Assembly (NCBI GenBank): GCA_039591075.1 | Contig: JBDHEI010000007.1 | Coordinates: 62,001-126,000, forward strand | Length of the DNA: 64,000 nucleotides | Reading direction: 5' to 3' | Origin: JAOTVV01 sp039591075 | GTDB taxonomy: Bacteria; Gemmatimonadota; Gemmatimonadetes; Gemmatimonadales; GWC2-71-9 | Part shown: positions 55,151 to 63,178 of the stretch, in pieces | How positions within the stretch are numbered: the first letter of the stretch is position 1 | Layout: each line of letters starts with the position of its first letter | Program-made: the position numbers and the translations under genes | Notes under the pieces: generated by a model | Database searches by the model: none | The model's input: only the letters and a program-made list of their open reading frames with translations | What the model was told of the DNA's origin: nothing

Positions 55151-58047
55151 GCTGCTCCGGCCGGTTCGTACGCCTCCAGCGGCGGGCACGTGCAGACGAG
55201 ATTCCGGTCACCATGCGCCGCATCGGCGCGCCCCGTCGGGGGCCACACCTTGTGCTCCCGCGTTTCCGGTGTGGGGAAGGCGGCGCGTTCACGGGAGTAC
55301 GGCCGATCCCAGTCGTCCACCAACAGATCGGACAGGGTATGCGGCGCGTTCTTGAGCAGGTTGCGTTCGGGGTCGGCCCGGCCCTCTTCGATCTCCCGGA
55401 TCTCGGCGCGGATCGCGATCATCGCCCGGCAGAAGCGGTCCAACTCTTCCTTGGACTCGCTTTCCGTGGGCTCGACCATCAACGTGCCGGCCACCGGGAA
55501 CGACACGGTGGGCGCGTGAAACCCGTAATCCATGAGGCGTGTGGCGATGTCGGTCACGTCCACGCCTGCCGAGTGCTTGACGGGACGGGTGTCGAGGATG
55601 CACTCGTGCGCGATCAGGCCGTTCTGGCCAGCGTAGAGCAGGTCGAAGTGCCCGTATAGTCGACGGGCGATGTAGTTCGCATTGAGGATCGCCACCTGCG
55701 TCGCCTCGGTGAGGCCGTTGCGGCCCATCATACGAATGTACGCCCACGAAATCGGGAGCACGGACGGGCTCCCCCACGGGGCGGCAGACACCGTCCCGCA
55801 GGACTGCTCGATCCCAAGTGGGACGATGGGGTGGTCCGGCAGGAACGGCATCAGATGCTCGGCGACCCCGATGGGACCCATGCCCGGTCCGCCCCCGCCG
55901 TGCGGAATGGCGAACGTCTTGTGGAGATTGAGGTGACAGACGTCGGCACCGATATCTCCGGGCCGGGCGATGCCGACCATGGCATTCAGGTTCGCGCCAT
56001 CCAGATAGACCTGGCCGCCGTTGGTGTGGATCACGTCGCACATCTCGCGGATCGTGGCCTCGAACACCCCGTGGGTCGAGGGATAGGTGATCATCAGCGC
56101 GGCCAGATCGTTCCGGTACTGCCCGGCCTTGGCGCGTAAATCGTCCATCTCGACGTTGCCGTCCTCGTCGGTCTTGACCACGACCACCTTCAACCCCGCC
56201 ATCACGGCACTGGCCGGATTGGTCCCGTGGGCCGACTGCGGGATCAGGCAGACGGCGCGGTGACCCTCGCCTTTGGCGCGCAGATACGCGCGAATCACGA
56301 GGAGTCCCGCGAACTCGCCCTGTGAGCCGGCGTTGGGCTGGAGCGAGACGCCCGGAAATCCAGTGATTTCGGAGAGGTACGAAGACAGCTCGTCGAAGAG
56401 CTGCGTGTACCCTGCCGCCTGCTCGCGGGGCGCGAACGGATGCAGGCCCCCGAATTCGGGCCAGCTCACAGGCAGCATCTCCGCCGCGGCATTGAGCTTC
56501 ATCGTACAGGATCCCAACGGGATCATGGCCGACGTGAGCGAGAGATCGCGGTCCTCGAGTCGTTTGAGGTAGCGCAGCATCTCGGTCTCGGAGTGATACC
56601 GATTGAAGCACTCGTGCACGAGATACGGCGACGTCCGCCTGAGGGCCGCTGGGATCGCCGACGCCGCGCCCCCCACGAGAGCCGGCACGTCCAGATCGTG
56701 CGTGGTTCCGAGAGCGAAAATCGAGATCAGGTCGGCGAGGTCACTTTCGGACGTGGTCTCGTCGAGCGTCACCCCAATCCGGGTCGGCGCGATCGACCGG
56801 AAGTTGACTCGGCTGGCGCGCGCGCTCCCGTGCACTTGGGTCACGCGACCCGCATCGGCTTCGACCGCCAGCGTGTCGAAGAACGCTTCGTGGGCGACAC
56901 GGTACCCGAGCCGACGCAGCGCGTCCGCCAAGGTCACGGTGAGCGCGTGGACCCGTTCGGCTATCCGTCGAATGCCCGCCGGACCGTGATAGACGGCATA
57001 CATACCGGCCATTACGGCCAGCAGCACCTGCGCGGTGCAGACGTTGCTGGTGGCCTTCTCGCGACGGATGTGTTGCTCTCGCGTCTGAAGCGCCATCCGT
57101 AAGGTCGGTCGTCCCTCGGGGTCGCGCGTGACGCCGATGAGCCGGCCCGGCACGTGGCGTTTGAACTCCTCCTTGGTCGCGAAGTACGCGGCGTGGGGAC
57201 CGCCGTATCCCAAGGGAACACCGAATCGCTGCGTGTTCCCGACCGCCACGTCGGCACCCCACTCTCCCGGCGGAACCAGGAGCGCCAGGCTCAGCAGGTC
57301 CGCCGCGGCCGTGACGATGGCGCCGGCGGCGTGGGCTCGCTCGCACAGACCGCGGAAATCGTCGATTCGCCCTTCGGTGGACGGATACTGTACGAGCGCT
57401 CCGGCCACGTGCGCCGTGAATTCGAAATCCTGCGGGTCGGCCACTATGACCGAGATGCTCCTCGCTTCGGCGCGGGTCCGCACCACGGCGATCGTCTGGG
57501 GATGGCACCCGGTGTCCACGAAATAGACCGGATGTTCGGCATCCTTGGCCTTGGCCACCGCCATCGTGAAAGTCATCGCCTCGGCGGCCGCTGTCGCCTC
57601 GTCGAGCAGCGAGGCGTTCGCCACGGGCAGAGCGGTGAGGTCCGCCACCATCGTCTGGAACCCGAGCAGGGCCTCGAGCCGTCCCTGGGAGATCTCCGCC
57701 TGGTAGGGGGTGTACGCCGTGTACCAGCCGGGGTTCTCGAGGATGTTCCGTTGAGTCACGGGGGGGACGATGCAGTCCGCGTACCCCATGCCGATGTACG
57801 ACCGGAACACGTGGTTCTTGGCCGCGATGGTCCTGAGCGTGCGAAGCGCTTCGTGCTCCGTGAGTGCCAGGGGAAGGTCCAGCGGGCGCTGGAGCCGGAT
57901 CTCTCGTGGAACGGCGGCCTCGATGAGCTCCGTCAGCGAATCGTGGCCCAGCGTGGCGAGCATATCCGCGATGGCGCTCGGCCGAGGACCGATGTGGCGC
58001 CGGACAAAAGGATCACCGTGGCGTGGGGCCGCAGTGTCGTGTGTCAT
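55147..58047 (-). CDS. gcvP: Glycine dehydrogenase (decarboxylating), P-protein
   Basis: The 966-residue single-chain P-protein decarboxylates glycine and passes the aminomethyl group to lipoyl-GcvH. It carries both halves of the P-protein fold. The PLP lysine lies in CHLNLHKTFAIPHGGGGPG (about residue 710). Other marks are YQAEISQGRLEALLGFQTM and RANFRS-like segments. SD AGAGG lies before ATG. No gcvT is in the window. Confidence 0.95.
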   Translation of the reverse strand: MTHDTAAPRHGDPFVRRHIGPRPSAIADMLATLGHDSLTELIEAAVPREIRLQRPLDLPLALTEHEALRTLRTIAAKNHVFRSYIGMGYADCIVPPVTQRNILENPGWYTAYTPYQAEISQGRLEALLGFQTMVADLTALPVANASLLDEATAAAEAMTFTMAVAKAKDAEHPVYFVDTGCHPQTIAVVRTRAEARSISVIVADPQDFEFTAHVAGALVQYPSTEGRIDDFRGLCERAHAAGAIVTAAADLLSLALLVPPGEWGADVAVGNTQRFGVPLGYGGPHAAYFATKEEFKRHVPGRLIGVTRDPEGRPTLRMALQTREQHIRREKATSNVCTAQVLLAVMAGMYAVYHGPAGIRRIAERVHALTVTLADALRRLGYRVAHEAFFDTLAVEADAGRVTQVHGSARASRVNFRSIAPTRIGVTLDETTSESDLADLISIFALGTTHDLDVPALVGGAASAIPAALRRTSPYLVHECFNRYHSETEMLRYLKRLEDRDLSLTSAMIPLGSCTMKLNAAAEMLPVSWPEFGGLHPFAPREQAAGYTQLFDELSSYLSEITGFPGVSLQPNAGSQGEFAGLLVIRAYLRAKGEGHRAVCLIPQSAHGTNPASAVMAGLKVVVVKTDEDGNVEMDDLRAKAGQYRNDLAALMITYPSTHGVFEATIREMCDVIHTNGGQVYLDGANLNAMVGIARPGDIGADVCHLNLHKTFAIPHGGGGPGMGPIGVAEHLMPFLPDHPIVPLGIEQSCGTVSAAPWGSPSVLPISWAYIRMMGRNGLTEATQVAILNANYIARRLYGHFDLLYAGQNGLIAHECILDTRPVKHSAGVDVTDIATRLMDYGFHAPTVSFPVAGTLMVEPTESESKEELDRFCRAMIAIRAEIREIEEGRADPERNLLKNAPHTLSDLLVDDWDRPYSRERAAFPTPETREHKVWPPTGRADAAHGDRNLVCTCPPLEAYEPAGAA

Positions 58048-58140
58048 GACTCCCTACCTCTATGCGTGCAAACGCCCCGGGGGGTCCCAGGGCGTCTCAC
58101 GGCGGATCGGTTGTGTCGTCCCCCAAAACCGGCCGCCTGC

Positions 58141-58530
58141 TCACTCCCCGATGTGCTGCGCGTAGTCGGCCGCGGTTAGGAGCTGACCCAGGTCCGCTCG
58201 ACTGCGGATCTCGAGTTTGAGCATCCACCCCTCACCATACGGATCGCGATTGATCAGCGCCGGGTCTGCCTCCAGCGCCTGATTGATCTCGACGACCTCC
58301 CCAGCCAGCGGGCAGAACAGTTGGGAGACGGCTTTCACGGCTTCGATGGTGCCGAACTCCTCCATTTCGTTGAACTTGGCACCGACTTCGGGCAGGTCGA
58401 CGTACACCACGTCGCCGAGCTCGCCCTGCGCGTAGTCGGTGATGCCAACCACGACGATGCCGGCATCGTCCGCCGGCCGCACGTACTCGTGCTCTTCCGT
58501 GTAGTGCAGATTGTCAGGGATCTCGGACAT
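58141..58530 (-). CDS. gcvH: Glycine cleavage system H protein
   Basis: The 129-residue lipoyl carrier has the lipoylation site at FGTIEAVKAVSQLFCPLAGEV (Lys near residue 66) and the N-terminal YTEEHEYVRP. The reaction partner gcvP is 93 nt downstream. A promoter is visible at 58566-58594. Confidence 0.96.
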   Translation of the reverse strand: MSEIPDNLHYTEEHEYVRPADDAGIVVVGITDYAQGELGDVVYVDLPEVGAKFNEMEEFGTIEAVKAVSQLFCPLAGEVVEINQALEADPALINRDPYGEGWMLKLEIRSRADLGQLLTAADYAQHIGE

Positions 58531-58565
58531 GGTGTTTCCGTGGTTAGGCGTTCAACGGCGAGGGT

Positions 58566-58594
58566 AGGTTATGCGCCCCCCGTCAGCCTGTCAA
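58566..58594 (-). promoter_or_regulatory. Promoter of the gcvH-gcvP run
   Basis: TTGACA (58589-58594) and TAACCT (58566-58571) are exactly 17 nt apart on the minus strand. The leader before the gcvH ATG at 58530 is about 30 nt, too short for a glycine riboswitch. Confidence 0.6.
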
Positions 58595-58636
58595 CCGGCC
58601 CCACCGATGGTGGAGACGATCCCTCGGGACACCACC

Positions 58637-59800
58637 CTATGACGCTGCCACACGGTACCACTCGCGACCCGGCATCTCCGCCTGTGTCCGGGTGGATCTC
58701 TTCGACAGCCCGCAGGGGATCGTCGCAGGCCCTCCGGCTGGAACTTCCAGCTCCGCCCAGGGGCGGACATCGATGCCGAACAGGATGGGGTCCGTCAGGG
58801 CGGCCTGGGGGCGGGGAGCGTTCGCCAGGCAGATGAGGCGCGGGGGCGCTGCGAGGTGTGAGAGGGCCTGCCGGGTCCAGGCGTGCACGGCCTGGTGATC
58901 GGCATCGCCGTTCAGTCCGTCGGGCCCGAAGGTGACGACCGTTGTTGGCCGGCCGTCGGCAACCGCTTTCGCCACCGTGCTCGTGGCGGTGGCGTCATCG
59001 GGATCGAGAGTGCCCGGTGCCCGCCCGAGGGCGACGATTCCGGATAACCCCTTTACCGAAGGTGCGGTCGTTGCACTCACCAGGTGGACGCCGACCTCGG
59101 CATCGCCATATCGCGCCACCGTACCGCGCATTGTGGCAATGAGGTCTTCACCGTGGGCGATGACGATCAGCAGCGGCCCGCGACCACCGTCGGTCGCGCG
59201 GGCCGCTGCGTGGCGGATCTCGCGCCAGGCATCCCACGCCGATCGCTGGAGGGCCCCGAGACTTCCGGTGTTCTCGATGACGATGTGGCTGCGCTCGCGC
59301 TTGTCGACCGAAGCCAGTTGCGTCTCGATGAGCCGGTCCGCGTCCTCCGCCGCGAGTCCGCGGTGTTCCACGAGACGCTGCCGCCGCAGGTCGGTCGGTG
59401 CGTCGACGAGCACCACGAGATCGAACTGGTCGGGATCCAGGACCTCGAACAGGAGCGGAATGTCGTTGACGAGTACCGCATCGCCGCGCGCGTCCGCCGT
59501 GTCCGCGAGCCGCGCCCGCCGCTTCCGGACGGCGGGATGGACGATTCCATTGAGGCGAGCCCGCGCCGTGTCGTCTTGCAGGATGCGACGACGAAGCCAG
59601 GCCCGGTCGAGCGTGCCATCGGCGAGCAGCACATCTGGGCCGAATGCGTCGATGATGGCGTCGTGGGTCGGCGTTCCCGGCGCCTGTTCCTCGCGCACGA
59701 GGCGGTCGGCATCCAACACGGTAGCGCCCCACGCGGCGAAGTGCGTCACGACAGTCGACTTGCCGCTCGCCACGTTGCCGGTGAGACCCACGTTGAGCAT
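58637..59800 (-). CDS. coaE: Dephospho-CoA kinase fused to PIG-L/LmbE-like domain
   Basis: Residues 1-200 are CoaE, which phosphorylates dephospho-CoA as the last step of CoA synthesis. It shows P-loop GLTGNVASGKST (6-17), ATVLDADRLVREE and VLVNDIPLLFE. The remaining 180 residues are not part of CoaE. They read LLIVIAHGED (211-219), then TVVTFGPDGLNGDADHQAVH (287-306), the layout of PIG-L/LmbE deacetylases (AHPDDE and GHPDH motifs). Several metal ligands differ from the family pattern. It starts 30 nt before the tdk stop region on the same strand. Confidence 0.85.
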   Translation of the reverse strand: MLNVGLTGNVASGKSTVVTHFAAWGATVLDADRLVREEQAPGTPTHDAIIDAFGPDVLLADGTLDRAWLRRRILQDDTARARLNGIVHPAVRKRRARLADTADARGDAVLVNDIPLLFEVLDPDQFDLVVLVDAPTDLRRQRLVEHRGLAAEDADRLIETQLASVDKRERSHIVIENTGSLGALQRSAWDAWREIRHAAARATDGGRGPLLIVIAHGEDLIATMRGTVARYGDAEVGVHLVSATTAPSVKGLSGIVALGRAPGTLDPDDATATSTVAKAVADGRPTTVVTFGPDGLNGDADHQAVHAWTRQALSHLAAPPRLICLANAPRPQAALTDPILFGIDVRPWAELEVPAGGPATIPCGLSKRSTRTQAEMPGREWYRVAAS

Positions 59801-59829
59801 GGGTCAGCGGGTGCGGTGGTTGGAGACGA

Positions 59830-60432
59830 TCACAAGAGTCGGGTTTGGTCCTCGTCCTTGCGCGGGACCTCGTGACAGTGTCGGCACCGTGCCTCGTAGC
59901 TTTCGCTTCCCCCGACCATGATCGTCGGGGAATCGTACCGGGCTGGACGGCCATCGATGAGGCGCTGGTTGCGGCAGGCGGGGTCGCCGCAGCACACGCA
60001 GATCGCGTGGAGCTTGTCCACCACTTCGGCCACCGCCAGCAGGTAGGGCATGGGGCCAAACGGCTCCCCACGGAAATCGGTGTCAGTCCCGGCCACGATG
60101 ACCCGAAGACCACGCCTGGCCAACGCGGCGCAGACCTCCACCACCGCCGTATCGAGGAACTGCGCTTCGTCGATCGCCACCACTGCGGTCTCGGGCCGTA
60201 CTTCCCGCATGATCTCGGTCGACGAGTCGGCAGGCTGGGCCTCGACGGACAGTCCGTCGTGGGTGGTGACCTGGTAGACCCCGTAGCGGTCGTCCAGATG
60301 GGATTTGAAGACCTGGACACGGCACTTGGCGATGATGGCGCGTCGGACCCGCCGGATAAGCTCCTCGCTCTTGCCTGCAAACATCACGCCGGCGATGACC
60401 TCGATCCATCCGGGACGTGTGCTGTGTACCAT
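59830..60432 (-). CDS. tdk: Thymidine kinase
   Basis: The 200-residue type II thymidine kinase salvages thymidine to dTMP. It has P-loop VIAGVMFAGKSEEL, the catalytic DEAQFLD segment and zinc cysteines (CVCCGDPAC and CRHCHEVP). ATG at 60432 has GGAGG 8 nt upstream; the longer frame to 60498 lacks such a signal. It is divergent from the HU gene. Confidence 0.94.
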   Translation of the reverse strand: MVHSTRPGWIEVIAGVMFAGKSEELIRRVRRAIIAKCRVQVFKSHLDDRYGVYQVTTHDGLSVEAQPADSSTEIMREVRPETAVVAIDEAQFLDTAVVEVCAALARRGLRVIVAGTDTDFRGEPFGPMPYLLAVAEVVDKLHAICVCCGDPACRNQRLIDGRPARYDSPTIMVGGSESYEARCRHCHEVPRKDEDQTRLL

Positions 60433-60482
60433 CCGTGCAGCCTCCGTGTCCGAGCAGGAGGCTACCGCCCCCGGCGTGCCGG

Positions 60483-60496
60483 TGCAAGCGCTTGCC
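60483..60496. promoter_or_regulatory. LacI-family-like operator palindrome
   Basis: TGCAAGCGCTTGCC fits the TGNAANCGNTTNCA consensus of LacI/GalR-type operators at all but the last position. Its core GCAAGCGCTTGC (60484-60495) is a perfect 12-bp palindrome with central CG. It sits between divergent tdk and HU genes and could control either. No LacI-type gene is in the window. Confidence 0.4.
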
Positions 60497-60597
60497 AAAT
60501 CCGATCCCTTCCCCCTTTCTTTGATTCCAGCACGGCCGCGGCGGAGGGCGGTCGGAACTCGACCGGAAGGTCAATCCTATTCAAAAGGGGGTACGCG

Positions 60598-60879
60598 GTG
60601 AACAAGACGGAACTGACCGAGGCGCTGGCCTCGCAGGCTGGCCTGTCTAAGGCGGATGCGGGACGCGCCATCGAGGCGATCTTCGGTGACGCCGGGCTCA
60701 TCGCCGGTGCGTTGAAGAAGGGCAAGAAAGTGCAGATCACGGGGTTCGGGACGTTCGTCGCCCGCCAGCGCAAGGCCCGAACCGGTCGTGATCCGCGCAC
60801 CGGTAACGCTATCCAGATCAAGGCCGCGACCCTTCCGGCGTTCAAGGCCGGCCAGGCACTCAAGGACGCGTTGAACTAG
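60598..60879 (+). CDS. HU-family DNA-binding protein
   Basis: The 93-residue histone-like protein begins VNKTELTEALASQAGLSK on GTG with AAAAGGGGG upstream. The body has VQITGFGTFVARQRKARTGRDP, with the beta-arm proline/arginine pattern of HU/IHF. It compacts and bends DNA. Confidence 0.94.
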   Translation: MNKTELTEALASQAGLSKADAGRAIEAIFGDAGLIAGALKKGKKVQITGFGTFVARQRKARTGRDPRTGNAIQIKAATLPAFKAGQALKDALN

Positions 60880-60886
60880 GCGGGCA

Positions 60887-62230
60887 CTACTTCCGGTCGA
60901 AGCGGGCCGACACGGACCGGCCCTTCAGCGAGAGGCCGTCGAGCCCCCTGCGGGCGGCATCGGCGGCCTCTGCGCGTACTTCGACCACCGTAAAGCTCTC
61001 CCGCAGGTCCACCCGCCCGACGTCGTCCTTCGCGAGGCCGACGGCGTTGAGCAGGGCACCGACGACATCGCCGGGCCGGAGACCCTCGCGGCGCCCGATG
61101 CTGAGGCGCAGGTGCACCCACAGCGGCACGCCCTCGGGAAGGGACGGACCGGTGGTGTCCGCGTTGTCCCGCATGGCGAGCAACGCCGCGGCGACCAGCG
61201 CGGGATCATGCTCGTCGAGGAGCGGGGCAAGGGCGAGCAGGCTGTCCTCGGTCCCTCCACCGTCGATACGCTCCCGCACCGCCGCCCGCAGCCGTGCCCG
61301 CGCGTCGCGGGCTCGGTCCACCTCCGCAGCAACGTGAACGACCGTCAGGGGTGCGGCAATGCGCCGCAGATACGCTTCCTGCCACGGACGGATGAACAGG
61401 ATCACGCGTCCCGCGATCTCGTGCATCGCACGCAGCGCCTCCACTGTTGGAACCTCCGTGCCGATCACGAGGTCAACCTGTTGGGTGCCGACGTCGTGCC
61501 CGACATGGATCTCGTCCTCCGCGCGGTAGTCGCTCCATCGTACGGTCGCCGCCGTCGGATCCCAAATCAGCACCGACGTGGGGCAGATGGTGTCCAGCGC
61601 CGCGCGCACGGTGGCGACGAGATGGGGACGGCCCACGACGGCGTACCGCGTCGGGGTGGTGGGCGCGACCGGCAGCGTGGTGGTCGCCAGCTTCGGAGCA
61701 CGGCGCGCATGGCGCGTAACGAACTCGGACACGCCGCCGGCGTCTGCGGTCACGACGAACCGCTGAGCCTGGCTGCATTCGCCGAGGATCGTATCCAGGT
61801 GCGCGGTAGCTCCCAGCCGCGCGTGATGCTCTGGCCAACACACGACAACGCGCTGGATGCGGTCCAGGCCGAGCCCGCCCTGCTCCAGGAGTTGCATGAT
61901 CTCCGGTGGGGATGCGACCAGGGTCGCGACCCGTTGTGCCTCGAGTCGTTGACGGGTCCGTGCGAGTCCGCTGGCCTGATGCACGGGCTCGAGGTCACGG
62001 CACGCACGAGCCTCGACGACGAGGTCGTCGGCGGTTGGAAGGTCGGGGGCGAGCACGAGCGTAGCGAGCCCCGGCGATGCGCCGGCTGGGATCTGCTGGA
62101 AGAGTGGCCGCACCCCCCAGCCCGCCGGTGGTCCCTCGTAGATGAGAGGATTCCCCGTCTCAACGGCCGCACGGTGCGCGGCATCGAACTTCGGCGCAAA
62201 CGTCCAAGACACGACACCCTCGATTGTCAA
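60887..62230 (-). CDS. Degenerate DEAD-box-like protein with DbpA-type RNA-binding domain
   Basis: The 447-residue protein aligns by layout with a DEAD-box helicase, but its motifs are lost. The Walker A site reads GPPAGWGV (residues ~33-40) in place of GTGKT-type sequence. Motif Ib is LVASPPEIMQLL, the DEAD position reads CWPEHH (131-136), and motif III is VVTADA. The C-terminal 80 residues match the DbpA RNA-binding domain (VHLRLSIGRREGLRPGDVVG and LKGRSVSARF). It probably binds RNA, perhaps at rRNA, but cannot act as a helicase. Convergent with HU. Confidence 0.75.
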   Translation of the reverse strand: MTIEGVVSWTFAPKFDAAHRAAVETGNPLIYEGPPAGWGVRPLFQQIPAGASPGLATLVLAPDLPTADDLVVEARACRDLEPVHQASGLARTRQRLEAQRVATLVASPPEIMQLLEQGGLGLDRIQRVVVCWPEHHARLGATAHLDTILGECSQAQRFVVTADAGGVSEFVTRHARRAPKLATTTLPVAPTTPTRYAVVGRPHLVATVRAALDTICPTSVLIWDPTAATVRWSDYRAEDEIHVGHDVGTQQVDLVIGTEVPTVEALRAMHEIAGRVILFIRPWQEAYLRRIAAPLTVVHVAAEVDRARDARARLRAAVRERIDGGGTEDSLLALAPLLDEHDPALVAAALLAMRDNADTTGPSLPEGVPLWVHLRLSIGRREGLRPGDVVGALLNAVGLAKDDVGRVDLRESFTVVEVRAEAADAARRGLDGLSLKGRSVSARFDRK

Positions 62231-62318
62231 AGAGGTGCTGGTGGTACGGTTCCCGGAAGCATGGTAGTTTGCACTCGGTTCCGACGCAACGGACGGTCGC
62301 CATGTCCCGAGGTTCTCG

Positions 62319-63155
62319 ATGACGCGCTGGTGGAATCAGCTGATGTCCCGCGTCTTCGCCCGGGTTCCCAGGCTGTCCGAAAGCTACGGCCGCCGATCGG
62401 GCGCTGTCGAGGAGGTTCCACTCCCGCCGCTGGCGGGGCTTGCCACGTTGCTGTCGGCCGCGCGGGTCGGCATCGTCACGGCGGGCGGCGTGCACCTGGC
62501 ACAAGACCCACCGTTCGATATGCAGGACCCGGAGGGCGATGGATCGCTTCGGATGATCCCCGGGGACGCCGGGGCCGGGGCGCTCCGCATCACGCACGAC
62601 TACTACGATCACCGGGCCGCTGACGAGGACGTGAACTGCGTATTTCCGATCGACCGTCTTCGGGAACTCGTCGCCGCGCGGGAGATCGGTGCCGTCGCGC
62701 CCCGGCACGTGGGCCTCATGGGCCACTTGTCGGGAACCCAGCTCGAACGGCTGCTCAATCGGGGTGCTGCCGAGATTGGGAACGTGTTTGCGATGGGTGG
62801 GGTGGATCTGGTGCTGACGGTGCCAGGGTGAACGATGTGCCACCGGTCGGTCGGACTGGTTGCCAGGATCCTGGAAGCGCAGGGGATCCCCACGGTTTCG
62901 CTGGGGGTGGTGCGCAGTATGATCGATGGCACGCCGGCGCCGCGGAACGTCTTCGTGCCGTTCCGGTTGGGCCAGGTGCTGGGTGAGCCCGGGAACGTGG
63001 CGCAGCAGCAGGCGGTGCTGCGGGCCGCGTTGGGGGCGGTGACCCGTGTCGCGGAGCCTGGCGGACTGCTCGAGCTCCCGTTCCGCTGGAAGCGGGGGAC
63101 CTATCCGGTCCCGGTCGGGATGGCCGGACAACCACCGCCCCGCGTCGATGCCTAG
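62319..63155 (+). CDS. GrdB-like glycine/betaine reductase-family selenoprotein (in-frame UGA)
   Basis: One reading frame runs from ATG 62319 (GAGG Shine-Dalgarno upstream) to 63155, interrupted only by TGA at 62829-62831. If read as selenocysteine the product is 278 residues with Sec at 171 in the motif U-T-M-C (UxxC). The sequence before it (VDLVLTVPG) and after it (MCHRSVGLVARILEAQGIPT) continues one fold, as in the glycine/sarcosine/betaine reductase selenoprotein B family. A 6-bp hairpin with a GG-starting loop follows the UGA. The alternative is a truncated pseudogene. The Sec machinery is not in this window. Confidence 0.85.
62829..62861 (+). promoter_or_regulatory. UGA selenocysteine codon and candidate SECIS hairpin
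   Basis: The TGA at 62829-62831 is followed after 11 nt by a stem of CCGGTC (62843-62848) and GACTGG (62854-62859), including one G-U pair, around the loop GGTCG. The loop starts with GG and lies about 17 nt past the UGA, which fits the bacterial SECIS pattern (short stem, G early in the loop, 16-37 nt after UGA). Confidence 0.6.
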
Positions 63156-63178
63156 CGGGACACCCGAGGAGTTGAACG

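Noticed and set aside
58531..58640. Glycine riboswitch before gcvH
   Set aside because: The leader after the visible promoter is only about 30 nt and holds no paired aptamer structure.
62835..63155. Separate small gene starting at ATG 62835
   Set aside because: It is in phase with the frame before the TGA and the two parts make one family fold, so it is better read as one selenoprotein.
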